The notes below the pieces were generated by a model. The model saw only the letters and a program-made list of their open reading frames with translations, did not search any database and was not told the DNA's origin. The position numbers and the translations under genes were made by a program. A stretch of 57,462 bases of DNA, taken from positions 1 to 57,462 of the forward strand of contig JAKLEM010000009.1 of NCBI GenBank assembly GCA_022711655.1, given 5' to 3'. Positions 44,703-54,478 of this stretch are shown one piece after another (within the stretch, counting starts at the first letter, position 1; each line of letters begins with the position of its first letter). The stretch comes from Candidatus Auribacterota bacterium. Lineage in GTDB: Bacteria > Auribacterota > Ancaeobacteria > Ancaeobacterales > Ancaeobacteraceae.

Positions 44703-45608
44703 ATGAAGAATAAGAAGAGCGCCATTGTCCGTATCGGCCTGATCCAGACCTCCTGCGAGGGATCCGCCCCCGCCAACTTCGAAAAGACGGCGCGGCTGAT
44801 CCGCCGGGCGGCGAGGAAGGGGGCGCAGATCGTCTGCACGCAGGAGCTCTTTACCTCGCCCTATTTCTGCCAGACCGAGGATATCGCCAATTTCGCGCTC
44901 GCGGAGCGTGTCGACGAGACGGGCCCGACGGTGCAGGCGCTGTCTGCGCTTGCGCGGGAGCTGAAGGTCGTGATCGTGGCGAGCCTGTTCGAGAAGCGCG
45001 CGCGCGGCGTCTACCACAACACGGCTGCGGTCATCGACGCCGACGGGAAATATCTGGGCAAATACCGTAAGATGCATATCCCCGACGATCCCCATTATTA
45101 CGAGAAGTTCTATTTCTCTGAAGGGGACCTCGGCTACAAGGTGTTCAGGACGCGATACGCGGATATCGGCGTGCTGATCTGCTGGGACCAGTGGTACCCG
45201 GAGGCGGCGCGCCTCACGGCGCTCAAGGGGGCGCAGATCATCTTCTATCCGACAGCGATCGGGTGGCTGCCGCGGGACAAGAAGGAATACGGCGGATCGC
45301 AGCACGGCGCGTGGGAGACGGTCCAGCGCTCGCACGCGATCGCAAACGGCTGTTACGTCGCCAGCGTCAACCGGGTCGGCTTCGAAAAGTCTTCCGACGG
45401 CGAGGGCGGGATCGAGTTCTGGGGGCAGAGTTTTGTGGCCGACACCTACGGCCGGGTCGTCAAAAAGGGCTCCGTGTCTCGGGAAGAGATACTGGTCGTG
45501 CCCGTCGACCTTGCGAAGATAGACGAGACGCGCGCCTACTGGCCGTTCTTCAGGGACCGGCGGATCGCGACGTACGGCGACATCCAGAAGCGGTGTATCG
45601 ACGAATAG
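44703..45608 (+). CDS. aguB: N-carbamoylputrescine amidase
   Basis: A 301-residue nitrilase-superfamily amidase that hydrolyses N-carbamoylputrescine to putrescine, CO2 and ammonia. The catalytic triad is Glu48 (TQELF), Lys123 ([10 protein letters not shown]) and Cys160 ([10 protein letters not shown]). The wording is close to known AguB enzymes. The partner agmatine deiminase gene lies at 47333, two genes away, which supports the assignment. Confidence 0.92.
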   Translation: MKNKKSAIVRIGLIQTSCEGSAPANFEKTARLIRRAARKGAQIVCTQELFTSPYFCQTEDIANFALAERVDETGPTVQALSALARELKVVIVASLFEKRARGVYHNTAAVIDADGKYLGKYRKMHIPDDPHYYEKFYFSEGDLGYKVFRTRYADIGVLICWDQWYPEAARLTALKGAQIIFYPTAIGWLPRDKKEYGGSQHGAWETVQRSHAIANGCYVASVNRVGFEKSSDGEGGIEFWGQSFVADTYGRVVKKGSVSREEILVVPVDLAKIDETRAYWPFFRDRRIATYGDIQKRCIDE

Positions 45609-45624
45609 CGGAGATGATATTTCC

Positions 45625-46743
45625 ATGAAACAGGTCGGCATATTGACGAGCGGCGGCGACTGCCCGGGACTGAACGCGGCGATACGCGGGGTCTGCCGCG
45701 CCGGTCAGGAAAACTACGGCATGAGCTTTATCGGGTTCCGCGACGGTTTCCGCGGCCTGGTGCAGGACCAGACGATGGAGCTCGAGAGCAAGGCGCTTTC
45801 CGGCATCCTCACGCTCGGCGGGACGATCCTCGGGACGAGCCGCGACAAGCCTCACCGGATGCTGGTCAGCGGAAAGATGTGCGATATGACCGAGGCCGCC
45901 GTGGAGACCTATCACCGCCACCATCTCGACGCGCTGGTCTGCATTGGCGGCGGCGGCACCCAGAAGAACGCGCTGCACCTCAAAAAGGCGGGGCTGAAGG
46001 TCATCACACTCCCCAAGACGATCGACAACGATGTGCCGTACACCGACGTCAGTTTCGGGTTCGATACGGCGCTGGCGATCGCGGCCGATGCGGTCGACCG
46101 TCTTCATTCGACGGCGATGAGCCATCACCGGGTGATCGTCGTCGAGGTGATGGGCCACCGTGCGGGCTGGCTGGCGCTGGGCGCCGGCATCGCGGGCGGG
46201 GCGGACGTTATCCTGATCCCGGAGATCCCCTACAAGGTTGACGCGGTCGCCGAGGCGGTGCTGCGCCGCACCCGCGCGGGCAAGAAATTCAGCATCATCG
46301 CGGTCGCCGAAGGCGCGATGTCCCGCGAGCAGGCAAAGGCGGTCGCCAAGCTGGCCGCCGCGAAAGAGAAGGCGCGGACAAAGGCGAAAAAGCGCGAAGC
46401 CTCCGACAAGCTCCAGAAATTCCACCAGGAACACCTTGACCATACCGTCGGGCTCACGCAGGAGCTCCAGGATATCACCGGTATGGAGACGCGCCTGACG
46501 ATCCTGGGCCATCTCCAGCGGGGCGGCACGCCGTCCGCGGCAGACCGCGTCCTCGCGACGCGGCTGGGGACGTCGTGCGCGGCGCTGCTCAGCGAGGGGA
46601 CGCATGGCGTGATGGTGGCGGCGCGCGGCGACGGGACGGAGGCGGTACCGCTCGAGAAGGTGGTCGGCGGCAAGAAATTCGTTCCCCCCGGCCATCCGTG
46701 GATCGAGGCTGCGAAACGTGTCGGGACGTGCCTGGGCGTGTAG
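45625..46743 (+). CDS. 6-phosphofructokinase, group III-like
   Basis: A 372-residue PFK that phosphorylates fructose 6-phosphate. Motifs: [47 protein letters not shown] and [10 protein letters not shown]. Donor specificity is unclear. The site usually reading GGDGS (ATP) or GGDDS (PPi) is GGGGT (108-112), and the following PKTIDND has the Lys seen in PPi and group III enzymes where classic ATP enzymes have Gly. A Lys/Ala/Glu-rich helical insert (about 235-270) precedes the LDHTVGLTQ segment. Lies 17 bases after aguB. Confidence 0.88.
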   Translation: MKQVGILTSGGDCPGLNAAIRGVCRAGQENYGMSFIGFRDGFRGLVQDQTMELESKALSGILTLGGTILGTSRDKPHRMLVSGKMCDMTEAAVETYHRHHLDALVCIGGGGTQKNALHLKKAGLKVITLPKTIDNDVPYTDVSFGFDTALAIAADAVDRLHSTAMSHHRVIVVEVMGHRAGWLALGAGIAGGADVILIPEIPYKVDAVAEAVLRRTRAGKKFSIIAVAEGAMSREQAKAVAKLAAAKEKARTKAKKREASDKLQKFHQEHLDHTVGLTQELQDITGMETRLTILGHLQRGGTPSAADRVLATRLGTSCAALLSEGTHGVMVAARGDGTEAVPLEKVVGGKKFVPPGHPWIEAAKRVGTCLGV

Positions 46744-46786
46744 CGCCCGATGCCGTTGATTTCTAAAAAGAAAAGGATGTTCGATC

Positions 46787-47275
46787 ATGAGATTTGTCGG
46801 GACCGATCCGGGAATGGGAGCTCCGCTGCCGTCAAACGCTCTCAAGGAGCGCGCGCTGACCGTCATCGCGGCGGCGCTGACCGCAGACTCTCTGCTCTAT
46901 GCGGCGGCGATCGCGATGCTCTCGTATAAGCGGCTGGTCGCGCCTTCCGTGCCTTTTTCCTCGAACTTTTATTTTCTGCTGGCGCCGCTCTGCGCTCTGG
47001 CCGTTTTCGCGCGCCCGATCAGGGATATGGTCTGGCGGCTGCGCCGGAAGTCGGTGACGGACGCAGCATCGTTCTTCCAGGTCTATACGGCGACGATCGT
47101 CATGGGGTATGCGCTGCTCGATGTGATCGGTATTGCCGGCGTCATCGTTTTTATTCTCACCGGCGAGATGCGTTTCGCGCTTATCCTCGTCGGGATCTCG
47201 TTCGCCGCGAAGGTCGCGCATTTCCCTCGTCGCGGCGAGTTGATCGACAAGAAGCACGAGTGCGATATCCCGTGA
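46787..47275 (+). CDS. membrane protein, unknown function
   Basis: A 162-residue protein with about four hydrophobic segments (28-48, 58-78, 100-122, 126-146). The N-terminus is Pro/Gly rich. No family recognised. AAAAGGA precedes the ATG. It sits between the phosphofructokinase and agmatine deiminase genes and may belong to the same transcript. Confidence 0.65.
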   Translation: MRFVGTDPGMGAPLPSNALKERALTVIAAALTADSLLYAAAIAMLSYKRLVAPSVPFSSNFYFLLAPLCALAVFARPIRDMVWRLRRKSVTDAASFFQVYTATIVMGYALLDVIGIAGVIVFILTGEMRFALILVGISFAAKVAHFPRRGELIDKKHECDIP

Positions 47276-47332
47276 CGAGGCGCTGCGGCAGGGCGCAGCG
47301 GACAATACAACGTTTACAGGAAAGGGACTGAC

Positions 47333-48382
47333 ATGTCGAAAAGCCTCAAGATGAAGAAGACTCCCCGCCAGCTCGGCTTCGCGATGCCGCCTGAGTGGGC
47401 GCCGCACGCGGGGACCTGGCTGTCGTACCCGCACAACCCCACGACGTTCTACGCGAAGATGGACAGCGCGCGCAACTCGTACGTCGAGATGATCGGTGCG
47501 GTGGCGGCGGGCGAGACGGTCCACGTGAACGTGAACGACGACGACACGCAGGACGAGCTCGAGGCGCGCCTCAAGAAAAAGGGGATCAGGAAGAACGTCG
47601 TGATCCACCAGTTCCCGACGAACGACGCCTGGTGCCGCGACCACGGGGCTATCTTCGTGAAGCAGAAGCGGACCGGCGAGGTTGCGGCGACCTGCTGGGT
47701 GTTCACGTCGTGGGGCGGGAAATACCCGCATATCCTCGACCAGCAGATACCCTACAAGATGGCCGGGTATCTCAAGAAGAAATATTTCGCGACCGGTCTC
47801 GCGTTCGAAGGGGGATCGATCGACGTCAACGGGGCCGGCGTCCTCCTGACGACCGAACAGTGCCTGCTCAACCCGAACCGCAACCCGCATCTCGACAAGA
47901 AAGAGATCGAGGGGGCGGTGAAGGACTATCTCGGCGTCGATAAGATCGTCTGGCTGGGCGAAGGGGTCGCCGGCGACGATACCGACGGCCACGTCGACGA
48001 CATCGCCCGGTTCGTTAACAGGGAGACGATCCTCGCCGTCTACGAGAACAATAAAAAAGACGAGAATTACGAGCCGCTCAAGGAGAACTATGAGAAGCTC
48101 CTCAAGGCGACCGACTGCAAAGGGAAGCGTTTCGCGGTGGTGAAGCTCCCGATGCCCGACCCGGTCTATTTCGAAGAGGGCCGCCTGCCGGCGAGCTACG
48201 CGAACTTCTACATCTCCAACGCCGCGGTCGTCGTGCCGACGTTCGACTGCGACCAGGACCTCGCGGCGCTCGAGACCATCAGGAACTATTTCCCCGACCG
48301 CCGCGTCGTGGGGATCCCCGCCTCCGACGTCGTCGTCGGGCTCGGCACGTTCCATTGCCTGTCGCAGCAGATACCCTCATAG
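47333..48382 (+). CDS. aguA: agmatine deiminase
   Basis: A 349-residue guanidino-modifying enzyme converting agmatine to N-carbamoylputrescine. Diagnostic parts: FAMPPEWAPHAGTWLSYPHNP, NDAWCRDHGAIFV, FEGGSIDVNG, DTDGHVDDIARFV (catalytic His/Asp) and the C-terminal nucleophile in GLGTFHCLSQQ. With AguB it makes putrescine from arginine-derived agmatine. Its stop shares one base with the next start (TAGTG). Confidence 0.94.
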   Translation: MSKSLKMKKTPRQLGFAMPPEWAPHAGTWLSYPHNPTTFYAKMDSARNSYVEMIGAVAAGETVHVNVNDDDTQDELEARLKKKGIRKNVVIHQFPTNDAWCRDHGAIFVKQKRTGEVAATCWVFTSWGGKYPHILDQQIPYKMAGYLKKKYFATGLAFEGGSIDVNGAGVLLTTEQCLLNPNRNPHLDKKEIEGAVKDYLGVDKIVWLGEGVAGDDTDGHVDDIARFVNRETILAVYENNKKDENYEPLKENYEKLLKATDCKGKRFAVVKLPMPDPVYFEEGRLPASYANFYISNAAVVVPTFDCDQDLAALETIRNYFPDRRVVGIPASDVVVGLGTFHCLSQQIPS

Positions 48383-48900
48383 TGAAAGCCGGCCAGCTGA
48401 TCGACAAGCTGAAATCACTCGCCGCCCCCCGCAACGTCGAGGGGATGGCGCGGTTCGGGATCAATACGCGTAACACGCTCGGGGTGCGGATACCGGTCTT
48501 GCGGAAGATGGCGAAAGAGATCGGGAAAGACCACGCGCTCGCCCTGGCGCTCTGGGAGTCGGATATTCACGAGGCCCGTATCCTTGCCGCGCTGATCGAC
48601 GATCCCGCCGAAGTGACCGACGCGCAGATGGAATCGTGGGCTGCCCGGTTCGATTCCTGGGATATCTGCGACGGCGTGGTCTGCAACCTCTTCGACAAGA
48701 CGCCGCGTGCGCGCGCGAAGGCGGCTGCGTGGGCGAAGCGGGACGAAGAGTACGTCAAGCGCAACGGCGCGCTGCGGCGCAAGGCGATCGCCCTTGCCGA
48801 AGAGATCCTCGCGATCGATGCGCCCGCCGCCCGCTGGATCGCGCGCGACGCCATCAGGGAGCTTGCGCGGGCGGCCGGTACACGGCGAAAGGAGGCGTGA
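48382..48900 (+). CDS. AlkD-like DNA alkylation repair protein, internally shortened
   Basis: A 172-residue protein from GTG 48382. The front (RFGINTRNTLGVRIPVLRKMAKEIG, FDSWDICDGVVCNLFDKTP) and the end (APAARWIARDAIREL) match the HEAT-like DNA alkylation repair family, whose members are usually 220-240 residues. The chain passes from EEYVKR straight to NGALRRKAIALAEEI, so a middle block of roughly 55 residues, normally holding two HEAT helices and an NFVKKAVNWALR-type stretch, is missing in frame. That block carries DNA-binding residues in AlkD, so activity is doubtful. TTG 48355 is an alternative start. Confidence 0.8.
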   Translation: MKAGQLIDKLKSLAAPRNVEGMARFGINTRNTLGVRIPVLRKMAKEIGKDHALALALWESDIHEARILAALIDDPAEVTDAQMESWAARFDSWDICDGVVCNLFDKTPRARAKAAAWAKRDEEYVKRNGALRRKAIALAEEILAIDAPAARWIARDAIRELARAAGTRRKEA

Positions 48901-48904
48901 CGCC

Positions 48905-50065
48905 ATGCGATACAAACGTCTTATGCGGTACCTGAAGCGATGGCAGGGGCTGGGCCTTATCACCGGCGAGCAGGTCGCCGCGATTGGCGGCCATATGCGC
49001 GCCGAATCGCACCGGCAGTTCCTCAAGCTGATCAAAGCGCTGTTTATCATCGGCGCTTTCTGGCTTGTCGTCAGCTTCGTCGCGTTGCTGGAGATCCTGG
49101 GCTTCGGGTTTCTCGAAGTGGCCGGGCGCCTGATCCTGCGGCTTGCCGGGCCGCTGGTCGCGATCGCGAAGCGGTTCTCGCCGGAACGCTATAGGGAGCT
49201 GCTGGCCGGCGCCGGCTGCTTTCTTGGGTTCGGCCTGATGTTCTGGGCCGCCGTACGCGTCAGGAACCGGGCGAAGATCGCGACGATGCAGTTGGGATGT
49301 TTCCAGGAGAGGGAGCTGTCTCCCGCGACCTGGCTGTTCACGATCGCATATATCCTCGCCGCCGCGGCGTGGCAGCTCTTCAATTATGCGGCGTATCCCG
49401 CGCAGCCGCATCTGTACCACGGCCAGGAGATATTTTTCCCGTACGTCTCTTGCGCGGCGGTTGTCTTCTTCTTCGCGATCGCCTACGCGATGCGGGACCA
49501 GCTGGCGCTCCTTTTCGGTATCGGGTTTGTCGCGCACGCCGTCGGTTTCTTCGCGTCGTACTTCTTTGCCTGTTACGTGATCGGCGTCCAAATGCCGGTC
49601 ACCCAGGTGTTTGTGGGGATGCTGCTCCTGTCCGCCGGGCTGTGGCACGTCGGGAAAGCCCGTGGCCGCGAGGACCGCTTCGGATATCTTTTTGGCCGGA
49701 CATACGAATGGACGGGGCTCCTGTTCGTTTATTGCTCTTTGTGGATAATGTCGATATGGGGTATCTCGTTCCAGAAAGATTTCTGGGCCCCGCCCGCGGC
49801 CGGCGAGCTGTGGATCGCGAATGGCGCGTTCATCGCCGCAACGCTGCTCGCGCTCTTCTATGGCGCGCTCAAGGAGGACCGCCTCTTCTTCAATTTCGGC
49901 CTGACGTTCTTCATTATAGAGAGCTATACGCTTTTTTTCAGCCATGTCTGGGAAACGCTGGGCGCCGCGATCGGTTCTTTCCTGTTCGGCGCGATGATGA
50001 TCGCGACCGGATACGTTCTGCGCGCCCTCTGGCTGAAGGCGAAGATCTTTAAAAAGGGACCGTGA
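48905..50065 (+). CDS. DUF2157-like polytopic membrane protein
   Basis: A 386-residue protein. A short soluble N-terminus (YLKRWQGLGLITGEQVAAIGGHM) is followed by about nine hydrophobic helices. The start resembles DUF2157-type proteins, in which a small helical segment precedes repeated helices, but I am not sure of the family. The ATG follows AAAGGAGG inside the end of the alkylation-repair gene, so the two are co-translated. Confidence 0.65.
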   Translation: MRYKRLMRYLKRWQGLGLITGEQVAAIGGHMRAESHRQFLKLIKALFIIGAFWLVVSFVALLEILGFGFLEVAGRLILRLAGPLVAIAKRFSPERYRELLAGAGCFLGFGLMFWAAVRVRNRAKIATMQLGCFQERELSPATWLFTIAYILAAAAWQLFNYAAYPAQPHLYHGQEIFFPYVSCAAVVFFFAIAYAMRDQLALLFGIGFVAHAVGFFASYFFACYVIGVQMPVTQVFVGMLLLSAGLWHVGKARGREDRFGYLFGRTYEWTGLLFVYCSLWIMSIWGISFQKDFWAPPAAGELWIANGAFIAATLLALFYGALKEDRLFFNFGLTFFIIESYTLFFSHVWETLGAAIGSFLFGAMMIATGYVLRALWLKAKIFKKGP

Positions 50066-50082
50066 AACGCCGGCGAGTTTTA

Positions 50083-50111
50083 ATGACAGGTTATGCGGCA
50101 TGACGTATAAT
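50083..50111 (+). promoter_or_regulatory. sigma70-type promoter for the DUF5666-like gene
   Basis: ATGACA (50083-50088), 17-base spacer, TATAAT (50106-50111), 42 bases before the ATG. Confidence 0.65.
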
Positions 50112-50152
50112 GGCTGCAAAAAAACACAGCTTTAGCTAATAGAAAGGAGCCG

Positions 50153-50656
50153 ATGATGAAAAAGATAGTCATGGTTGTTGCGGGCCTGGCGCTGGCGGCG
50201 GGCCTGGCGCATGCGGAGGTCAAGATCAAGGGCGCGGCGACAAAGGTCGACGGCGCGAACGGCACGCTGACGGTCGCGGGGCTCGCGGTCGACGCGAAGA
50301 ACGCGTCCGTGACGAATCCGCTGCTGCAGAAGATCAAGCTGTCGGAGATCCCGGCGGGCCAGCGGGTCTACGTCAGGGGCGAATTCGGCGATGACGGCGG
50401 GTTCGTCGCGCGACATGTCTCGACCGATTTCGGCAAGGATGACGAGCTCGAGGCGGGCATCGACGCGGTCGACGCTGCGAGCAAGACCTACACGGTCGGC
50501 AGCATCGCCGTCGTTGCGGCGCCGGGGGCCGAGATCGAGGTGAAGGACGACGCCTTCGGCGCATACGACCAGATGGCGATCGGCCGGAAGATCGAGGCCG
50601 AGGGCCGCTGGAGCGCCGACCGCAGGTTGAGCGCGTCGAAGATCAAGATCGAGTAG
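50153..50656 (+). CDS. exported DUF5666-like protein
   Basis: A 167-residue protein with a signal peptide (AGLALAAGLAHA/E). The mature part has two similar beta-rich units of about 65 residues (KIKGAATKVDGANGTLTVAGLAVDA; LEAGIDAVDAASKTYTVGSIAVVA), each with a G-x-Y/I-x-V/A-x-G/E-x-F pattern as in DUF5666/OB-like domains. Probably periplasmic; function unknown. AGAAAGGAG ribosome site; ATG at 50153 or 50156. Confidence 0.75.
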   Translation: MMKKIVMVVAGLALAAGLAHAEVKIKGAATKVDGANGTLTVAGLAVDAKNASVTNPLLQKIKLSEIPAGQRVYVRGEFGDDGGFVARHVSTDFGKDDELEAGIDAVDAASKTYTVGSIAVVAAPGAEIEVKDDAFGAYDQMAIGRKIEAEGRWSADRRLSASKIKIE

Positions 50657-50680
50657 CGGACGGGAATGCGGACGGCGGAT

Positions 50681-51262
<582 letters not shown>

Positions 51263-51290
51263 CGGCCGGCGAGAGGTCCCGGGAGAGATA

Positions 51291-51950
51291 ATGGTTTTTT
51301 TCAGAGAAGCGATCGGTAGTAAGGTGTCGGTGATGATGTGCGCGCTTATCGCCGTGTCGGCCGTTGTCGTGCGGGCCGATACGCTGCAGCCGCGGGTCAG
51401 CGCCGATCACTGGAAGGAAGGCATGCAGAACGCGCCCGACAGCGGGGCGAAAGAGAAACCGTCGATCTACGCGATACGCGCCTACGACATCGACGGCAAC
51501 TCGACGCCCCTGTCCGTCTTCAAGGGGAAGGTTCTCCTGATAGTGAATGTGGCGAGCAAGTGCGGCTTTACGCCGCAGTACGCCGCGCTGCAGAAGCTCT
51601 ACGAGACGTACAAGGGCCGCGGGTTCGTCGTGCTCGGCTTCCCCTGCAACGACTTCATGTGGCAGGAGCCGGGGCTCGAATCGCAGATCAAACAGTTCTG
51701 CACGGTGAACTACGGGGTGACCTTTCCGCTGTTCTCCAAGATACACGTGAAAGGCGAAGATACGCACGACCTGTACAAGTTCCTGACCGCCGCGGCGACC
51801 GACCCCGCGTACGCCGGCGAGATCACCTGGAACTTCAACAAATTTCTGATAGACCGCAGCGGGAATATCGTCGGCCGGTTCGGCTCGAAAACGACGCCCG
51901 ATGACCCCGCCGTGATCGAGGCGGTCGAAAAGGCACTGGGAGGAGAGTAA
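51291..51950 (+). CDS. exported glutathione peroxidase family protein
   Basis: A 219-residue thiol peroxidase. A N-terminal signal (about 1-29) precedes the GPx fold. The active site is VASKCGFTPQY with Cys91, not selenocysteine. FPCNDFMWQEPG replaces the usual FPCNQFGGQEPG but keeps the catalytic Gln, and ITWNFNKFLIDRSG supplies the Trp/Asn. It likely reduces hydroperoxides in the periplasm using a thioredoxin-like donor. Starts 28 bases after the cyclophilin gene. Confidence 0.9.
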   Translation: MVFFREAIGSKVSVMMCALIAVSAVVVRADTLQPRVSADHWKEGMQNAPDSGAKEKPSIYAIRAYDIDGNSTPLSVFKGKVLLIVNVASKCGFTPQYAALQKLYETYKGRGFVVLGFPCNDFMWQEPGLESQIKQFCTVNYGVTFPLFSKIHVKGEDTHDLYKFLTAAATDPAYAGEITWNFNKFLIDRSGNIVGRFGSKTTPDDPAVIEAVEKALGGE

Positions 51951-51955
51951 CGTAC

Positions 51956-53698
51956 ATGGAAGATCAGTCGAAACAGCAGCACGCGAGCTTTTACCATCTC
52001 GGCATCGCGCCGAAGATACTGGAGGCGATCGAGCGGATGAAGTTCACCGTGCCGACGCCGATCCAGCACAAGTCGATCCCGCCCGGGATCGAGGGGAAGG
52101 ACATTATCGGCGTCGCACAGACGGGGACCGGCAAGACGCTCGCCTTCGGCGTGCCGATCATCCAGCGGCTGGCGCAGGGCCGGGAGCGCGCGCTGATACT
52201 CGTCCCGACGCGCGAGCTCGCGCTCCAGATCGATGAGACGTTCCAGAAGCTGGTACCCGCGTTCGGCATGCGGACGGCGGTGATCATCGGCGGCGCGTCG
52301 ATGCCGGACCAGACGAGGGCGCTCAGGAACATCCCCCGCATCATCATCGCCACGCCGGGGCGTTTGATCGACCACATCCAGCAGCGCAACATCATGCTCT
52401 TCGACGTACGCATCGTCGTCCTCGACGAGGCCGACCGGATGCTCGACATGGGCTTCAAGCCGCAGATCGACCAGATCCTGCAGGCGCTCCCGAAAGAGCG
52501 GCAGACGCTGCTCTTTTCCGCGACGATCCCCGAGGACATTATCCAGATCGCCAGGGCGCATATGAAGATGCCGGTGCAGGTCGAGATCGCGCCGTCGGGA
52601 ACCACGGCGGAGAAGGTCACCCAGGAGCTCTTTATCGTCCGTCACGACGATAAGATGAAGGTCCTCGGGAAACTGCTCGCCCAGTACACGGGGACGGTGC
52701 TCCTGTTCGCGCGCACCAAGCGTGGGGCGTACAAGCTCAACCGCGCGGTCAGGGCGATGGGGCACAGCGCGGCGGAGATCCACTCCGACCGGTCGCAGGC
52801 CCAGCGCATCGAGGCGCTCGAGGGGTTCAAGTCGGGCAAGTACCGGATACTCGTCGCGACCGATATCGCCGCGCGCGGCATCGACGTGACCAACATCGAG
52901 CTGGTGATCAACTACGATATCCCGGACGATCCCGAGAACTATGTCCACCGGATCGGCAGGACGGCGCGCGCGGGCGTCGAGGGGCGCGCCATATCGCTGG
53001 CGACCTCCGACCAGCGCGCCGAGGTACAGGAGATAGAGAAGATCATCAGGACCGCGATACCGATCGCGTCGCATCCCGAGATCATGTCGGTCCCGTTCGA
53101 AGCGCCCGGCCGTTCAGACGACGGGCGCCGCGACGGGCGCCGGCGCGGGGGGCGCGGACGTCCGCAGGGGCAGGGACAACCGTCCCAGGCGCCTCACGGT
53201 CAACAGCAGTCTCAGGCGCGTCCGCACGCACACGGCGAACAGCCGCAGGGGCAGCATCCTCATCAGCAGCCGTCGCATCCGCGGCCGCATGCGCCTCAGC
53301 ACCCGCCCCGTCAGCAGGGCCAGGGGCGTCCGGACAGACAGCATGGAGAGCAGGTGCGCGGGGAGCGGCCTCACGGCCAGCAGTCTCAGACGCGGCCGCA
53401 CGGACAGCAGCATCCTGCGCGAGCGCAGGGGCAGCATCAGCAGACGAGGGGCGATCGCCCGCAGGGCGGTGGCTCGCAGCAGCGCCACGACGGCAGGGGC
53501 CAGGGCCGTCAGGGGCAGCAACGCCAGGGCCAGGGACATCGGCCGGAGGAGCGGAGGGACGGCAGGCAGGGCCACCGGCCGGAGCACAGGCAAGAGCACA
53601 AGCCCGCGCACAAGGCCGAGCATAAACCGGCCGCGCCGGAAAAAAAGGAAGGCGTTATCAAGCGCCTGTTCAACCGTCTCCGCAATCCGTACGGGTGA
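51956..53698 (+). CDS. DEAD-box RNA helicase with long Q/H/P/G/R-rich tail
   Basis: A 580-residue RhlE-like ATP-dependent RNA helicase. Motifs: Q motif (TPIQHKSIP), AQTGTGKT (54-61), PTRELALQ, TPGRL, DEAD (157-160), SAT (188-190), ARGIDV and HRIGRTAR. Residues from about 381 to 555 are a low-complexity tail of Gln, His, Pro, Gly and Arg with loose repeats such as RPHGQQ and GQGRPD, then a Lys-rich end (HKPAHKAEHKPA) and KRLFNRLRNPYG. Such tails bind RNA and can drive condensates. It follows the peroxidase gene by five bases. Confidence 0.93.
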   Translation: MEDQSKQQHASFYHLGIAPKILEAIERMKFTVPTPIQHKSIPPGIEGKDIIGVAQTGTGKTLAFGVPIIQRLAQGRERALILVPTRELALQIDETFQKLVPAFGMRTAVIIGGASMPDQTRALRNIPRIIIATPGRLIDHIQQRNIMLFDVRIVVLDEADRMLDMGFKPQIDQILQALPKERQTLLFSATIPEDIIQIARAHMKMPVQVEIAPSGTTAEKVTQELFIVRHDDKMKVLGKLLAQYTGTVLLFARTKRGAYKLNRAVRAMGHSAAEIHSDRSQAQRIEALEGFKSGKYRILVATDIAARGIDVTNIELVINYDIPDDPENYVHRIGRTARAGVEGRAISLATSDQRAEVQEIEKIIRTAIPIASHPEIMSVPFEAPGRSDDGRRDGRRRGGRGRPQGQGQPSQAPHGQQQSQARPHAHGEQPQGQHPHQQPSHPRPHAPQHPPRQQGQGRPDRQHGEQVRGERPHGQQSQTRPHGQQHPARAQGQHQQTRGDRPQGGGSQQRHDGRGQGRQGQQRQGQGHRPEERRDGRQGHRPEHRQEHKPAHKAEHKPAAPEKKEGVIKRLFNRLRNPYG

Positions 53699-53719
53699 AC
53701 GCGCTTCCGGTCGGATAGC

Positions 53720-53749
53720 GTTGGCGTACGGCCGGCGATAGCGCTTTAA
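53720..53749 (+). promoter_or_regulatory. possible promoter for the VanX-like gene
   Basis: TTGGCG (53720-53725), 18-base spacer, TTTAAT (53744-53749), 49 bases before the ATG. Confidence 0.3.
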
Positions 53750-53798
53750 TACATAGAGCGAGAATCACCCGCGTCTCTGCGCGGGCGATGATTGATAC

Positions 53799-54452
53799 AT
53801 GTCTTCAGTCCGCATTAACAGAATCGTTCTCTTCGCAGCCGTCCTGTTCCTGTCGGTCTGCCGGCTGCCTGCGCAAGCCCAGGACCAGCCCCGGAACGCC
53901 GAGATCATCGAGGTGATAACGGTCATACCCGACATCGTCGTCGACATACGGTACGCCACGCCGCTGAACTTCATGCACCGGACGCTGTATGACTCCAAGC
54001 GCTGCTGGCTGCGCCGGGGTACGGCGAACAGGCTCTCGCATGTGCAGCAGGAACTCAAGAAAGAGGGGCTCGGCCTTAAGATAATGGACGGCTACCGGCC
54101 GCTCTCGGTCCAGAAGAAGATGTGGAAGGTCAAGCCGAACCCGAACTACGTCGCCGACCCGAAGGTGGGATCGATGCACAACCGCGGCGCTGCCGTCGAC
54201 GTGACGCTGGTCGACGCGAAAGGGAACGAGCTGCCGATGGGGACCGGCTACGACGATTTCACCAAAAAGGCGCATATCGACAACCGCAACTTCCCGCCCG
54301 ACATCCTTCGCAACCGGGACCTGCTCAAGAAAGCGATGCTCGACAGCGGCTTTATCGCCTTTCGGACCGAGTGGTGGCATTTTGCCGACGTCAGCTGGGA
54401 GAAATACCCGGTCGAAGACATCGATTTCAGGGAACTGGAGAAGGGGAAATGA
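53799..54452 (+). CDS. exported VanX-like D-Ala-D-Ala dipeptidase (M15D)
   Basis: A 217-residue zinc peptidase with a signal peptide (about 1-27, AQA/Q). Zinc ligands are His127 and Asp134 (GSMHNRGAAVDVTL) and His194, with the catalytic Glu191 in EWWHF; IMDGYRP carries the conserved Arg. The family cleaves D-Ala-D-Ala. As an exported enzyme in a Gram-negative without vanH/vanA nearby, a role in peptidoglycan turnover or recycling is more likely than vancomycin resistance. Confidence 0.92.
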   Translation: MSSVRINRIVLFAAVLFLSVCRLPAQAQDQPRNAEIIEVITVIPDIVVDIRYATPLNFMHRTLYDSKRCWLRRGTANRLSHVQQELKKEGLGLKIMDGYRPLSVQKKMWKVKPNPNYVADPKVGSMHNRGAAVDVTLVDAKGNELPMGTGYDDFTKKAHIDNRNFPPDILRNRDLLKKAMLDSGFIAFRTEWWHFADVSWEKYPVEDIDFRELEKGK

Positions 54453-54453
54453 G

Positions 54454-54478
54454 CGCCGCGAGCGGCGGGGGCATTTTT
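54454..54478 (+). terminator. weak intrinsic terminator after the VanX-like gene
   Basis: CGCCG / CGGCG stem (54454-54458 with 54463-54467), tetraloop, then GGGGCA and five T (54474-54478). The T-run is separated from the stem, so termination may be partial. Confidence 0.35.

Noticed and set aside
53799-54452. Vancomycin resistance (vanX) locus
   Set aside because: No vanH, vanA or vanRS genes nearby and the protein is exported; a cell-wall turnover role fits better.
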